Positions 8,259 through 16,978 are shown, counted from the stretch's first letter. The stretch: 64,000 nt of DNA from Streptomyces genisteinicus (GCF_014489615.1 NZ_CP060825.1:744001-808000); one strand, 5' to 3'. The notes: generated by a model not told the origin, from the letters alone. Translations and numbers: made by a program.

Positions 8259-8894
8259 TCAGGTCCGCAGGCCCGTGAAACGCCCCTGGTGGTAGAGCAA
8301 CGGGCTGCCCTCGGGGCCGTGTCCGCCGTCGACGATCTCGGCTATGACGATGCTGTGGTCGCCGGCCGGCACCCGCGCCACCACCCGGCCGACCAGCCAG
8401 GCCAGCACGCCGTCGAGCACCGGTACCCCCTGGGGCCCGGTGCGCCATCCGGTGGGTTCGGCGAAGCGGTCGACGCCGCTGCGGGCGAACCGGGCGGCGA
8501 GATCGTCCTGGTGCTCGCCGAGTACGTGCACGCCGACGTGGTCGGCCTCCGCCAGCACCGGCCAGCTGGAGGAGCCGGTGCCGATGCCGAACGAGACGAG
8601 CGGCGGCTCGGCGGCGACGGAGGTGAGCGAGGTGGCGGTGAACCCGACGGGGCGCTCGCCGTGCGCGGTGATCACGGCGACCCCGGCGGCGTGCCGCCGG
8701 AAGACGGAGCGCAGCAGCCCGGGCGTGTCCGGGCCGGCCGGAACGGGCTCCACGGGTGCGGCGACGGGGGCTGCGGGAACGGGGGCCACGGATGCGGTCG
8801 GCGCGTTCCGGGGCGCGACGACGGACGGGGGCGCGGGACGCGGGGCGGCGGAGGCGAGGGGCGAGGCGGTGCCGAGATCGATCGACGCGGTCAT
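8259..8894 (-). CDS. Flavin reductase family protein with Pro/Ala-rich N-terminal extension
   Basis: 211 residues. The FMN-binding flavin reductase-like domain starts at about residue 60 (LLRSVFRRHAAGVAVITAHG) and includes FTATSLTSVAAEPPLVSFGI and a C-terminal YHQGRF. It resembles the reductase component that supplies FMNH2 to two-component monooxygenases. The first ~55 residues are low-complexity Ala/Pro/Val, unusual for the family and probably disordered. ATG start with a GAAGAAGGA RBS. A 33-codon leader peptide lies 24 bp upstream, pointing to sulfur-responsive control and a role in sulfonate/organosulfur use. The monooxygenase partner is not in the window. Confidence 0.82.
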   Translation of the reverse strand: MTASIDLGTASPLASAAPRPAPPSVVAPRNAPTASVAPVPAAPVAAPVEPVPAGPDTPGLLRSVFRRHAAGVAVITAHGERPVGFTATSLTSVAAEPPLVSFGIGTGSSSWPVLAEADHVGVHVLGEHQDDLAARFARSGVDRFAEPTGWRTGPQGVPVLDGVLAWLVGRVVARVPAGDHSIVIAEIVDGGHGPEGSPLLYHQGRFTGLRT

Positions 8895-8918
8895 CGAAAG
8901 GTCCTTCTTCGGGAGTGG

Positions 8919-9020
8919 CTACGGACGGGCTGCGGCTGCTCCGGCAGCCCGACAGCGCGCGCTCGCGTTACGGGCGAGGTCGACGTGGAGCCGCCCGTGG
9001 AGAAGGAGTTCCTGATGCAC
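8919..9020 (-). CDS. Putative cysteine-responsive leader peptide (33 aa)
   Basis: A short ORF from GTG (9018-9020) to TAG. It encodes a 33-residue peptide whose middle reads RLHVDLARNASARCR, matching the R-x-H-[ID]-D-L-x-R-x-x-S-x-x-C-R pattern of the small leader peptides that precede sulfur-metabolism genes in Streptomyces. The single Cys near the end and the position 24 bp before the flavin reductase start fit translational attenuation by cysteine supply. The start is uncertain because its RBS is weak, but the family pattern is distinctive. Confidence 0.7.
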   Translation of the reverse strand: MHQELLLHGRLHVDLARNASARCRAAGAAAARP

Positions 9021-9093
9021 AGTGGCCAGCCTGACGATGGTTGCCGTGTGCAGTCAAGTACGCCTCGGCATGTGGGACGGACCTCACGGCGGG

Positions 9094-9420
9094 TCACATC
9101 GCCCGTCCGAGCGCCGCGATGACGTCGGCCCGGCGGGGCTCGCCCGCCGCCCGGACGACGATCCGGCCGGCCGCGTCGAGGACCAGCACGGTGGGGGTGG
9201 CGCGGACGTCCAGCCGTCGCACGAGGTCCAGGTGCGCCTCGGCGTCGATCTCCACGTGCGTCACGCCGTCGACCATGGCGGCGACATCGGCGAGGGTCCG
9301 GCGGGTGGCCCGGCAGGGCTGGCAGAACGCCGTGGAGAACTGGACGAGCGTCGCACGGCGGCCGAGTTCCGCGCCCAGGTCCCCGGCGCCGAGCGCCCCG
9401 TCCGCTGCCGTGTCGCCCAC
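9094..9420 (-). CDS. Thioredoxin-like protein (CQPC), no membrane anchor
   Basis: 108 residues. Thioredoxin fold with the redox motif CQPC at residues 33-36 (FSTAFCQPCRATRR), the cis-Pro region RATPTVLVLD and a C-terminal helix ending ALGRAM. The GTG at 9420 is chosen because GGAGGA lies 9 nt upstream; the longer frame to 9603 is basic, Pro-rich shadow sequence. As I recall, relatives in Streptomyces carry an N-terminal transmembrane helix; none is seen here, so this form should be cytoplasmic. It precedes the leader peptide/flavin reductase on the same strand, 73 bp away, and may be linked to thiol metabolism. Confidence 0.72.
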   Translation of the reverse strand: MGDTAADGALGAGDLGAELGRRATLVQFSTAFCQPCRATRRTLADVAAMVDGVTHVEIDAEAHLDLVRRLDVRATPTVLVLDAAGRIVVRAAGEPRRADVIAALGRAM

Positions 9421-9694
9421 GAGTGGAACTCCTCCGTGCCGTTCGTACGTTGTCCCCGTGTCCAGCGCTCCGCGGAGCCGGCCGCATTCCCGCCGGTCGG
9501 CGCGGGGTGCGGCCGGTGGCCGCCACCGGTGACGCCCCGGCGGCGGAACGTGACGAGAATCTCGCCCATGGACCGCGCCAGGGCTGGTCAGCACGGCACA
9601 CATGGGGCACGATCGCCCCGAAGCCGAAAACCTACGGCTGCGTAACTTCCACCGGGAGAACCCTCCCCGGGTACGACGAAAGGGTCCTCCCCAG

Positions 9695-10417
9695 ATGGCA
9701 GAGCTCGTCTATCGGCCGGTCGTCGGTGCCGCACTCACGATGTTCAAGGCACTGGACCTGAAGATCGACACCCAGGGCTCCGAGAACATCCCCCGCTCGG
9801 GCGGCGCCGTCCTCGTCAGCAACCACATCAGCTACCTGGACTTCATCTTCACCGGCCTCGCCGCACTGCCGCAGAAGCGCCTGGTCCGCTTCATGGCCAA
9901 GGACTCGGTCTTCCGCCACAAGGTCTCCGGGCCGCTCATGCGCGGCATGAAGCACATCCCGGTCGACCGCGAGCAGGGCGAGGACGCGTACAAGCACGCG
10001 CTGGAGTCGCTGCGCTCCGGCGAGATCGTGGGCGTCTTCCCGGAGGCGACGATCTCCCAGTCGTTCACGCTGAAGTCGTTCAAGTCCGGCGCCGCGCGCC
10101 TCGCCCAGGAGGCCGGGGTGCCGCTGATCCCCATGGCACTGTGGGGCACCCAGCGCGTGTGGACGAAGGGGCGCCCGCGGAACTTCAAGCGCGCGCACAT
10201 CCCGGTGACGATCAGGGTCGGCGAGCCCGTCGAGGCGCCGGCCGACCAGTACGCGGGAGCGATCACCCGGCGGCTGCGCGAGCGGGTGCAGGAACTGCTG
10301 GAGGCGGCCCAGCGCGCCTATCCCGTGCGCCCCAAGGACGCCGACGACACCTGGTGGGTGCCCGCACACCTCGGGGGCACGGCGCCGACTCCGGCCGAGG
10401 TCCGCGAGAGCCGCTGA
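9695..10417 (+). CDS. Lysophospholipid acyltransferase (1-acyl-glycerol-3-phosphate acyltransferase, PlsC family)
   Basis: 240 residues. Transfers an acyl chain to lysophosphatidate or a related acceptor at the membrane. The catalytic NHxxxxD motif is visible as NHISYLD, followed by the substrate-binding FPEATIS (block III) and VPLIPMALWGT (block IV). ATG start with an AAAGGG RBS. Divergent from the thioredoxin-like gene over a 274-bp gap with no obvious motif, and ended by a very strong hairpin. Confidence 0.88.
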   Translation: MAELVYRPVVGAALTMFKALDLKIDTQGSENIPRSGGAVLVSNHISYLDFIFTGLAALPQKRLVRFMAKDSVFRHKVSGPLMRGMKHIPVDREQGEDAYKHALESLRSGEIVGVFPEATISQSFTLKSFKSGAARLAQEAGVPLIPMALWGTQRVWTKGRPRNFKRAHIPVTIRVGEPVEAPADQYAGAITRRLRERVQELLEAAQRAYPVRPKDADDTWWVPAHLGGTAPTPAEVRESR

Positions 10418-10422
10418 CCGTC

Positions 10423-10470
10423 ACCGCGCGCCCCGTACCGCCCCGGCCCGGGCGGTACGGGGCGCGCGGT
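10423..10470. terminator. Strong bidirectional terminator, 21-bp perfect stem
   Basis: The perfect inverted repeat 10423-10443 / 10450-10470 (stem beginning ACCGCGCGCCCCGT) with a 6-nt loop starts 5 bases after the acyltransferase stop and faces the convergent transglutaminase gene. No T-tract. Confidence 0.8.
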
Positions 10471-10549
10471 CGTACCGGGTCGCCGCGCCCGGACGCGGCG
10501 ACCCGGCCGCGCACGCCCCGCCGGCGGGGAACTCCCGGGCGCCCGCCGG

Positions 10550-11149
10550 TCAGAACTCCGCGGGAAGCATGGGCCAGAGCGTCCGCCGGTCGGGAGCCGC
10601 CCGCAGGGCCGCGAGCACCGCGGGGTGGGGCGCGTCGAAGAGCACCGGGCAGTCCGCCTCGCCGAGTTCCTCGCGCACGGTCCAGGCCAGCCGTTCCGTG
10701 TCGAGACTGAAGCGGGCGTCGATCCCGCGGACGTTGCCCCGCGGGTCCTGCCGGTCCCAGCGCTCACGGCCCGGCAGCCGGACCGCGACGAGCCCGTGGA
10801 GCACCGGCGCCGTTCCGTCGTCCTCGGTGAGGCGCTGGTAGCACAGTGCGGTGGGGATGCCTGCGGCGCGCAGCAGTGCCGTCAGGGCGTGGGACTTGGC
10901 GTGGCAGATGCCGTGGCCCCGGGCGAGGACGTCGGAGGCGCACCAGGTGACCTCCTCCGCCCCGATGTCGGCGGAGTGGGCTATCCGGTCGCGGATGTGG
11001 TGGTAGGCGGCCTGAGCGTATGTGTATGCATCGCTTGTCTCGGCACCGAGGTCGGCCGCGGTGCTTCGCACCAGCGGGTGGCCATGGTCGATGGCCTCGC
11101 TCTGCGCCGTGTATGCAGTGATCGACGGGTGAGCACGGATCAGTTCCAT
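10550..11149 (-). CDS. Transglutaminase-like domain protein
   Basis: 199 residues. Transglutaminase/protease-like core with the catalytic triad visible: Cys in GHGICHAKSHAL, His in VLHGLVAVRL and Asp in WDRQDPRGN. Proteins of this type are cysteine peptidases or transamidases; the substrate is unknown. The ATG at 11149 gives MELIRAHPS, the usual N-terminus of the family as I recall it; the frame stays open to a GTG at 11218 and neither has a clear RBS, so the start is uncertain. It lies 84 bp downstream of the threonine aldolase on the same strand and may be the last gene of that operon. Confidence 0.75.
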   Translation of the reverse strand: MELIRAHPSITAYTAQSEAIDHGHPLVRSTAADLGAETSDAYTYAQAAYHHIRDRIAHSADIGAEEVTWCASDVLARGHGICHAKSHALTALLRAAGIPTALCYQRLTEDDGTAPVLHGLVAVRLPGRERWDRQDPRGNVRGIDARFSLDTERLAWTVREELGEADCPVLFDAPHPAVLAALRAAPDRRTLWPMLPAEF

Positions 11150-11233
11150 GGCGTCAGAGCGTAGGAATGCGACCGGCCGGTCGTCAATTGATTTCCGGTC
11201 GACCGCATTCTTATGCACTTGGTGGGAGGGCGG

Positions 11234-12295
11234 TCAGCGCGCCATCTCCTCCTTGAGGGCCTGGACGAAGGCGTCCACGTCGTCCTCGGCGGTGTCGAAC
11301 GAGCACATCCAGCGGACGTCTCCGGCCGCCTCGTCCCAGAAGTAGAAGCGGAAGCGCTCCTGAAGCCGCCGGGTCACCTCGTGCGGCAGCCGCGCGAAGA
11401 CCGCGTTGGCCTGCACGGGATGAAGGATCTCCACCCCGTCGACCCCTCGGACGCCCTCGGCGAGGCGCTGCGCCATGGCGTTGGAGTGGCGGGCGTTGCG
11501 CAGCCACAGGTCCTTGGCGAGCAGGGCCTCGAACTGGACGGAGACGAAGCGCATCTTGGAGGCGAGCTGCATGGACATCTTGCGGAGATGCTTCATGTGG
11601 CTGACGGCGTCCGGGTTCAGCACCACGACCGCCTCGCCGAAGAGCATGCCGTTCTTCGTGCCGCCGAGGGAGATCACGTCGACGCCGGCCGCGTTGGTGA
11701 ACGCGCGCATGGGCACGTCCAGCGAGGCCGCCGCGTTGGCTATCCGCGCGCCGTCGAGGTGCACCTTCATGCCGTGGCCGTGGGCGTGGTCGACGACGGC
11801 GCGGATCTCGTCCACCGTGTAGACGGTGCCCAGTTCGGTGTTCTGGGTGATGGAGACGACCTGGGGCATGGCCCGGTGCTCGTCCTCCCAGCCGAACGCC
11901 TGCCGGTCGATCAGCTCGGGGGTGAGCTTGCCGTCCGGCGTCGGCACGGTGAGGAGCTTGAGGCCGCCCATCCGTTCGGGGGCTCCGCCCTCGTCGACGT
12001 TGATGTGGGCGGACTCGGCGCAGATGACGGCGCCCCAGCGGTCGGTCAGGGCCTGGAGCGCGGTCACGTTGGCGCCGGTGCCGTTGAAGACCGGGAACGC
12101 CTCGGCATGCGCCCCGAAATGGCTGTGGACGATCCGCTGGAGGTGGTCCGTGTAGTCGTCCTCGCCGTAGGCGACCTGGTGGCCGCCGTTGGCGAGGGCG
12201 AGCGCGGCGAGGACCTCGGGGTGGGCTCCCGCGTAGTTGTCGCTGGCGAATCCGCGGACGGAGGGGTCGTGGTGACGCCGGGCGTCGGTCTTCAC
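11234..12295 (-). CDS. Low-specificity threonine aldolase (PLP-dependent)
   Basis: 353 residues. Cleaves threonine/allo-threonine to glycine and acetaldehyde. Fold-type I PLP enzyme with FASDNYAGAHPEVL at the N-terminus, HLDGARIANAAASL (PLP ring Asp and Arg) and the Schiff-base lysine in SLGGTKNGML. The start is the GTG at 12295 whose GTGA overlaps the stop of the upstream SDR gene by 4 bp, so translation is probably coupled; there is no independent RBS. Third gene of the DUF6421-SDR-aldolase operon. Confidence 0.88.
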   Translation of the reverse strand: MKTDARRHHDPSVRGFASDNYAGAHPEVLAALALANGGHQVAYGEDDYTDHLQRIVHSHFGAHAEAFPVFNGTGANVTALQALTDRWGAVICAESAHINVDEGGAPERMGGLKLLTVPTPDGKLTPELIDRQAFGWEDEHRAMPQVVSITQNTELGTVYTVDEIRAVVDHAHGHGMKVHLDGARIANAAASLDVPMRAFTNAAGVDVISLGGTKNGMLFGEAVVVLNPDAVSHMKHLRKMSMQLASKMRFVSVQFEALLAKDLWLRNARHSNAMAQRLAEGVRGVDGVEILHPVQANAVFARLPHEVTRRLQERFRFYFWDEAAGDVRWMCSFDTAEDDVDAFVQALKEEMAR

Positions 12296-13047
12296 GGAGC
12301 GGGGGTCAGCCACAGACGCTGTCCATTCAGTTCCCGGGCGGGCCGGTCCCAGACGCCGGCGATGGCGTCCGCCAGCTCCGTCACGTCCGTGAAGCCCGCG
12401 AACTTCGCATTCGGGCGCTCGGCGCGCATGGCGTCGTGCACCAGTGCCTTGACCACCAGGATGGCAGCCGCCGCCGACGGGCCCTCGTCGCCCCCCGCCT
12501 TGCGGAAGGAGTCGGCCAGGGCGAGCGTCCACGCCTCGGCCGCGGCCTTGGCCGCGGAGTAGGCGGCGTTGCCCGCGGTGGGCTTGCTCGCGCCCGCCGC
12601 GCTGATCAGCACGTAGCGTCCGAGGTCGCTGCGGAGCAGCGCGTCGTGGAAGGCGAGCGAGGTGTTCTGGACGGTACGGATCAGCAGCTTCTCCAGCAGC
12701 GCCCAGTCGGCGGGGTCGGAGGCGGTGAAGCCCGCGCTCCCCCGCCAGCCGCCGACGAGGTGGACGACGCCGTCGATCCTGCCGAACTCCTTCTCGGTCT
12801 TGGCCGCCCACTCACGGGTGGCGGCCAGGTCCAGCAGGTCCACCGTGTCGCCGGTGACGGTGGCGCCTCCGTGGGCGTAGCGGGCGGCGTCCACGGCTTC
12901 GGCCAGGCGTTCGGCGTCGGCGTCGGAGGCGACGACCGTCGCACCGGCCTCGGCCAGCCGCAGCAGGGCGGCCCGGCCCGCGGGTCCGGCCGCGCCGGCC
13001 ACCGCGACGACCGCACCCTCGAGTGCCCCGCTCGTGTCGCTGTTCAT
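12292..13047 (-). CDS. Short-chain dehydrogenase/reductase (SDR) family oxidoreductase
   Basis: 251 residues. Rossmann NAD(P)-binding N-terminus VVAVAGAAGPAGRAALLRL (a variant of TGxxxGxG), a mid-region HLVGGW in place of the usual NNAG, and the catalytic YSAAK (AAYSAAKAAAEAW). The substrate is unknown. The ATG at 13047 is preceded by a consensus AGGAGG, which decides the start; a GTG at 13074 overlapping the upstream stop is the alternative. Overlaps the threonine aldolase start by 4 bp. Middle gene of the operon. Confidence 0.85.
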   Translation of the reverse strand: MNSDTSGALEGAVVAVAGAAGPAGRAALLRLAEAGATVVASDADAERLAEAVDAARYAHGGATVTGDTVDLLDLAATREWAAKTEKEFGRIDGVVHLVGGWRGSAGFTASDPADWALLEKLLIRTVQNTSLAFHDALLRSDLGRYVLISAAGASKPTAGNAAYSAAKAAAEAWTLALADSFRKAGGDEGPSAAAAILVVKALVHDAMRAERPNAKFAGFTDVTELADAIAGVWDRPARELNGQRLWLTPAP

Positions 13048-13070
13048 GGTCGCCTCCTGGGTCGTCGAGG

Positions 13071-14504
13071 TCACGCGGCGGCTCCGGACGCCTGCCCGGT
13101 GCCGGCCGCACCGGCACCCCGGGGAGCCGAGGCGGCGGTGATGCCCTTGGTGGAGGCGATCACGCCCTTCAGCTTCTTGGCAAGCGCCTCATAGAACATG
13201 CTGAGCGGAAATTCGTCGGGGAGCACGTCGTCGACCAGCTTGCGCGGCGGCAGCGACAGGTCCAGGGCGTCGGGACCCTTGGCCCAGCGGGAGCCGGGGT
13301 GCGGGGCGAGATAGGTGGAGACCAGGTCGTACGCGGCGAACCAGTGGACCAGCTTGGGGCGGTCGATGCCGTCGCGGTAGAGCTTCTCGATCTCGGCGCA
13401 CAGCTCGTTGGTGACCTGCGGCGCCCGGTCCCAGTCGATCTTGAGCGTGTTGTCGGTCCAGCGGACGACGTCGTGCTTGTGGAGGTAGGCGAAGAGCAGC
13501 TGGCCGCCGAGTCCGTCGTAGTTGCGGACGCGGTCGCCGGTGACCGGGAAGCGGAACATCCGGTCGAACAGGACGGCGTACTGGACGTCGCGGCCGTGCC
13601 GGTTGCCCTCGGACTCCAGCTTCACGGCCTCCTTGAAGGCGGTGAGGTCGCAGCGCAGCTCCTCCAGGCCGTACATCCAGAACGGCTGGCGCTGCTTGAT
13701 CATGAACGGGTCGAACGGCAGGTCTCCGTGGCTGTGGGTGCGGTCGTGGACCATGTCCCACAGGACGAACGCCTGCTCGCAGCGGGTCTGGTCGCCGACC
13801 ATCTCGCGGATGTCCTCGGGCAGCTCCAGCCCGAGGATGCGGACGGACTCCTCGGTGACGGCCCGGAAGCGCGCGGCCTCGCGGTCGCAGAAGATGCCGC
13901 CCCAGGTGAAGCGCTCGGGGGCCTCGCGCACCGCGATGGTCTCCGGGAAGAGGACGGCGGAGTTGGTGTCGTAGCCCGCTGTGAAGTCCTCGAAGGTGAT
14001 GCCGCAGAAGAGCGGGTTGTCGTAGCGGGTGCGCTCCAGCTCGGCGAGCCACTCGGGCCAGACCATCCGCAGCACGACGGCCTCGAGGTTGCGGTCCGGG
14101 TTGCCGTTCTGCGTGTACATGGGGAAGACGACGAGGTGCTGGAGGCCGTCCGCGCGGCCCGCGGCCGGGTGGAAGGCGAGCAGCGAGTCGAGGAAGTCGG
14201 GCACGGCGAAGCCGCCGTCGGCCCAGGCGTGCAGGTCCGCGACGAGCGCCCGGTGGTAGGCCTCGTCGTGGGGCAGCAGCGGGGAGATGTCGCGTATCGC
14301 GCCGGCCACCCGGGCCACCGCGTCCTCGGCGGTGCTGCGCGCGGGGGCGCCCTCGGCGTCGAAGTCGATCGAGCCGTCGGCGGACTGCCAGGGGCGGATC
14401 TCCTCGACGGCGTTCTTGAGCACCGGCCAGCTCGGGTGGTCGATCACCCGGCCGGTGCCGGTCATACCCCCGGCAGTCGCGTCCTGCACAAGAATTTCCG
14501 TCAT
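13071..14504 (-). CDS. DUF6421 family protein
   Basis: 477 residues, conserved in Streptomyces and of unknown function. Visible features: a charged N-terminus with the ATG at 14504 (RBS AAGGAAG), many conserved aromatic segments (HLVVFPMYTQNGNPDRNLEA, LWDMVHDRTHSHGDLPFDPF) and an Ala/Gly-rich tail. The MVHDRTHSHGD stretch clusters His and Asp residues that could bind metal. No signal peptide or transmembrane segment. First gene of an operon with the SDR and threonine aldolase; the association suggests an enzyme or cofactor protein of amino-acid-related metabolism, which is inference. Confidence 0.75.
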   Translation of the reverse strand: MTEILVQDATAGGMTGTGRVIDHPSWPVLKNAVEEIRPWQSADGSIDFDAEGAPARSTAEDAVARVAGAIRDISPLLPHDEAYHRALVADLHAWADGGFAVPDFLDSLLAFHPAAGRADGLQHLVVFPMYTQNGNPDRNLEAVVLRMVWPEWLAELERTRYDNPLFCGITFEDFTAGYDTNSAVLFPETIAVREAPERFTWGGIFCDREAARFRAVTEESVRILGLELPEDIREMVGDQTRCEQAFVLWDMVHDRTHSHGDLPFDPFMIKQRQPFWMYGLEELRCDLTAFKEAVKLESEGNRHGRDVQYAVLFDRMFRFPVTGDRVRNYDGLGGQLLFAYLHKHDVVRWTDNTLKIDWDRAPQVTNELCAEIEKLYRDGIDRPKLVHWFAAYDLVSTYLAPHPGSRWAKGPDALDLSLPPRKLVDDVLPDEFPLSMFYEALAKKLKGVIASTKGITAASAPRGAGAAGTGQASGAAA

Positions 14505-14878
14505 GTCACTTCCTTCACGGGAGAACCTCGCGTCAAGACACCGTATCCATGGGTCGTTCTCCTGGACAAGGGGAGACAGGGAAATTATCCTGCCGGACCC
14601 CCCTCGTCGCCGAAGTATTTTCGGCATCTCATGGTTTGCGCAGTCGCTTCCGGGGCATGCCGAGGCGTCCGGCCAGGTGCCCGGCCGCTCGCCGCGACGC
14701 ACCGCCCGCAGCTCCCGGCACTCCCGTCGCACCTGCCCTGCACCGCCGGAGGAACACCTTCCGGACACCCCGTGCGGGAACGGTTCCGTCCCGGGGAGCC
14801 GCCGCTAGGCTGCGACCGAGCCGCGCGGTCGAGCGGGTCCATCGCGCGGGAGCCGCCGTCGACGGAAGCGAGACGACC

Positions 14879-15562
14879 TTGACGTTCCTCACCATCGGTC
14901 ACCGCGGCGTCATGGGCGTCGAACCGGAGAACACCCTGCGCTCCTTCGTCCGGGCCGAGCGGTGCGGCATGGACGCCATCGAACTCGATCTCCACCTCAC
15001 CAAGGACGGCGCGCTGGCCGTCATGCACGACGCCGACGTGGACCGCACGACCGACGGGCACGGCGCGGTGGCCGACAAGACGCTCGCCGAGCTCCGCCGG
15101 CTCGACGCGGGCGGGGGCGAGCGGGTGCCCGTCCTCGACGAGGTGCTCGACGCCGTGGACGCGCCGCTCCAGGCGGAGATCAAGGACGCGGCCGCCGCCC
15201 GCGCCCTCGCGGAGGTGATGCGGCGGCGGGACCTGGTGCCGCGGGTGGAGGTGTCCTCGTTCCACGACGACGCGCTCGTGGAGATCGCGGCCCTCGTCCC
15301 CGGGGTGCGGACGGTGCTGATCGCGAGCCGCTGGGGCCCGGACGTGGTGGACCGGGCGCAGGCGGCGGGCGCGTCGGCCCTGGCGCTGAACATCCGCAGA
15401 CTGACGCTGGAGACCGTGGAGCACGCGCACGGCGAGGGGCTGCGGGTCATCGGGTGGGTGGTGAACACCCAGGAGCAGCTGCGGCTGGCGCGCGCCCTGG
15501 AGCTGGACGGCGCCACGACCGACTACCCGGAGATCCGCCGGACCGGCCGCTTCACCGCCTGA
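14879..15562 (+). CDS. Glycerophosphodiester phosphodiesterase
   Basis: 227 residues. Hydrolyses glycerophosphodiesters to glycerol-3-phosphate and an alcohol. TIM-barrel GDPD signatures are clear: HRGVMGVEPENTLRSF (catalytic His and Glu), ELDLHLTKDGALAVMHDADV (metal-binding Glu/Asp and second His) and DRTTDGHG. The TTG at 14879 is chosen because the barrel motif starts 8 residues later and a GGAAG sequence precedes it; an earlier start would add basic shadow sequence. No signal peptide, so cytoplasmic. Divergent from the DUF6421 operon. Confidence 0.85.
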   Translation: MTFLTIGHRGVMGVEPENTLRSFVRAERCGMDAIELDLHLTKDGALAVMHDADVDRTTDGHGAVADKTLAELRRLDAGGGERVPVLDEVLDAVDAPLQAEIKDAAAARALAEVMRRRDLVPRVEVSSFHDDALVEIAALVPGVRTVLIASRWGPDVVDRAQAAGASALALNIRRLTLETVEHAHGEGLRVIGWVVNTQEQLRLARALELDGATTDYPEIRRTGRFTA

Positions 15563-15593
15563 TGCGCGGGGCCCGGCGGTCGGTCGGCCGCCG

Positions 15594-16145
15594 TCAGCCC
15601 AGCTCCTTCACCAGCAGCTCGAACGCGAGGTCGTCGCGCCGTGGGATTCCGAAGCGCTCGTCACCGTACGGGAACGGGCTCAGCGTGCCCGTACGGCGGT
15701 AGCCGCGGCGCTCGTACCAGGCGATCAGCTCCTCGCGGACCGTGATCACGGTCATGTGCATCTCGGACACGCCCCAGGCGCCGGCCGCCTGCCGCTCCGC
15801 CTCGGCGATCACCGTGCCCCCGAGCCCCTCCCCCTGGAGTCCGGGCCGGACGGCGAACATGCCGAAGTACGCGGCGTGCCCCCGGTGCTCCAGCTGGCAG
15901 CAGGCGACGATCCCGCCGTCGCGCTCGGCGACCAGCAGGCGGCTGCCGGGCGCGCTGATCACCTGGGCCACGCCCTCCGCGTCGGTGCGCCGGCCGTCCA
16001 GGATGTCCGCCTCGGTCGTCCAGCCGGTCCGGCTGGAATCCCCCCGGTACGCCGACTCGACCAGCGCGACGATCCCCGGGACGTCGGCCGGCCCGGCGTC
16101 ACGGTAGGTGAGCCGGCCGCGGGCCGGGGAGGTCGCGGTGTCCAT
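15594..16145 (-). CDS. GNAT family N-acetyltransferase
   Basis: 183 residues. Acetyl-CoA-dependent acyltransferase fold. The N-terminal strand-helix starts LTYRDAGPADVPGIVALV; the acetyl-CoA pyrophosphate loop is visible as VRPGLQGEGLGGTVIAEAE (Q/RxxGxG/A), followed by WYERRGYRRTGTL. The acceptor is unknown. ATG start with an ACGGAG RBS. Convergent with the glycerophosphodiesterase (31 bp apart) and divergent from DUF5134 with an inverted repeat between. Confidence 0.82.
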   Translation of the reverse strand: MDTATSPARGRLTYRDAGPADVPGIVALVESAYRGDSSRTGWTTEADILDGRRTDAEGVAQVISAPGSRLLVAERDGGIVACCQLEHRGHAAYFGMFAVRPGLQGEGLGGTVIAEAERQAAGAWGVSEMHMTVITVREELIAWYERRGYRRTGTLSPFPYGDERFGIPRRDDLAFELLVKELG

Positions 16146-16262
16146 GGGCGGCTCCGTATCTGCTGCGTGCCGGCGGCACGGATGGTCTGCGGACGAGGGT
16201 AACGCGCCCCGATCCACCGCCCCGGGGCCGCCCCGTGCGGTGCGCGCGCCCGCTCGCGCTCC

Positions 16263-16300
16263 CCCAGTACGCCCGTGCGCTCGCGTACGGGCGTACTGGG
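16263..16300. repeat. 14-bp inverted repeat between divergent genes
   Basis: CCCAGTACGCCCGT and its exact complement ACGGGCGTACTGGG, separated by 10 bp, in the 245-bp gap between the divergent GNAT and DUF5134 genes. It could be a regulatory site for either promoter or an RNA hairpin in the DUF5134 leader. Confidence 0.5.
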
Positions 16301-16390
16301 CGGGCATCGCTTCCCTGTCGGCGCGGGAACGCGCGTCCGGTGCACGGTCGAGCGGGTCGCAGAGATCACGGAGATCGAAGGGGGAGGCAG

Positions 16391-16978
16391 GTGCACCAAC
16401 CGACGGTGCCCGGCTGGCTGCTGATGGTGTCGTGCCTGGCCACGGGCGTCTACTGCCTGTCACGGATGCGCAGCTGCCGAGGAGCCGCGCGGGAGGCCGC
16501 CGGGGGCGAGGCGCTGATGGGTTTCGGCATGGCCGCGATGGCCGTGCCGGCCGCCGTGCTCTCCCCGCCGCCGTGGCACTGGGCGGTGTACGCGGCGGTG
16601 TTCGGCGCGGCCGGGCTGCGCGCGCTGTGGACGCTGCGCGCGGGGCCGGGCGGCGGGCACCACCACCCGGTGCACCATCTGGTGAGCTGTCTGGCGATGG
16701 TCCACATGGCCGCCGCCATGAGCGGGCCCGCCGGCGGGCACACGGCGCACCTGTCCGCCGCCCCCGCCGGGCCGCCGCTGCTGACGGCGGTCCTGCTGGT
16801 GTACTTCGCCGGCTACGCCCTGCGGGCCGGCACCCTCCTGGTGCCCGCGCCCGCGGCCGGGACCGCCGGCCCGGCCGCACCGTTCGCCGCCTCCGACCGG
16901 GCGGGACGGCCCGAGGTGGCCGTCGCCTGCCGCCTCTCCATGGCCCTCGCGATGCTGGCGATGCTGCTCGCCCTCTGA
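16391..16978 (+). CDS. DUF5134 domain integral membrane protein
   Basis: 195 residues with about five hydrophobic segments (for example WLLMVSCLATGVYCL, ALMGFGMAAMAVPAAVL and a C-terminal LSMALAMLAMLLAL). A His/Met-rich mid-region (HHHPVHHLVSCLAMVHMAAAM) could coordinate copper or another soft metal. GTG start directly after a GGGGGAGGCAG RBS. Function unknown; the family usually sits beside M56-type peptidases, as here (next gene, 99 bp downstream, same strand), so it may be part of that membrane module. Confidence 0.78.
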   Translation: MHQPTVPGWLLMVSCLATGVYCLSRMRSCRGAAREAAGGEALMGFGMAAMAVPAAVLSPPPWHWAVYAAVFGAAGLRALWTLRAGPGGGHHHPVHHLVSCLAMVHMAAAMSGPAGGHTAHLSAAPAGPPLLTAVLLVYFAGYALRAGTLLVPAPAAGTAGPAAPFAASDRAGRPEVAVACRLSMALAMLAMLLAL

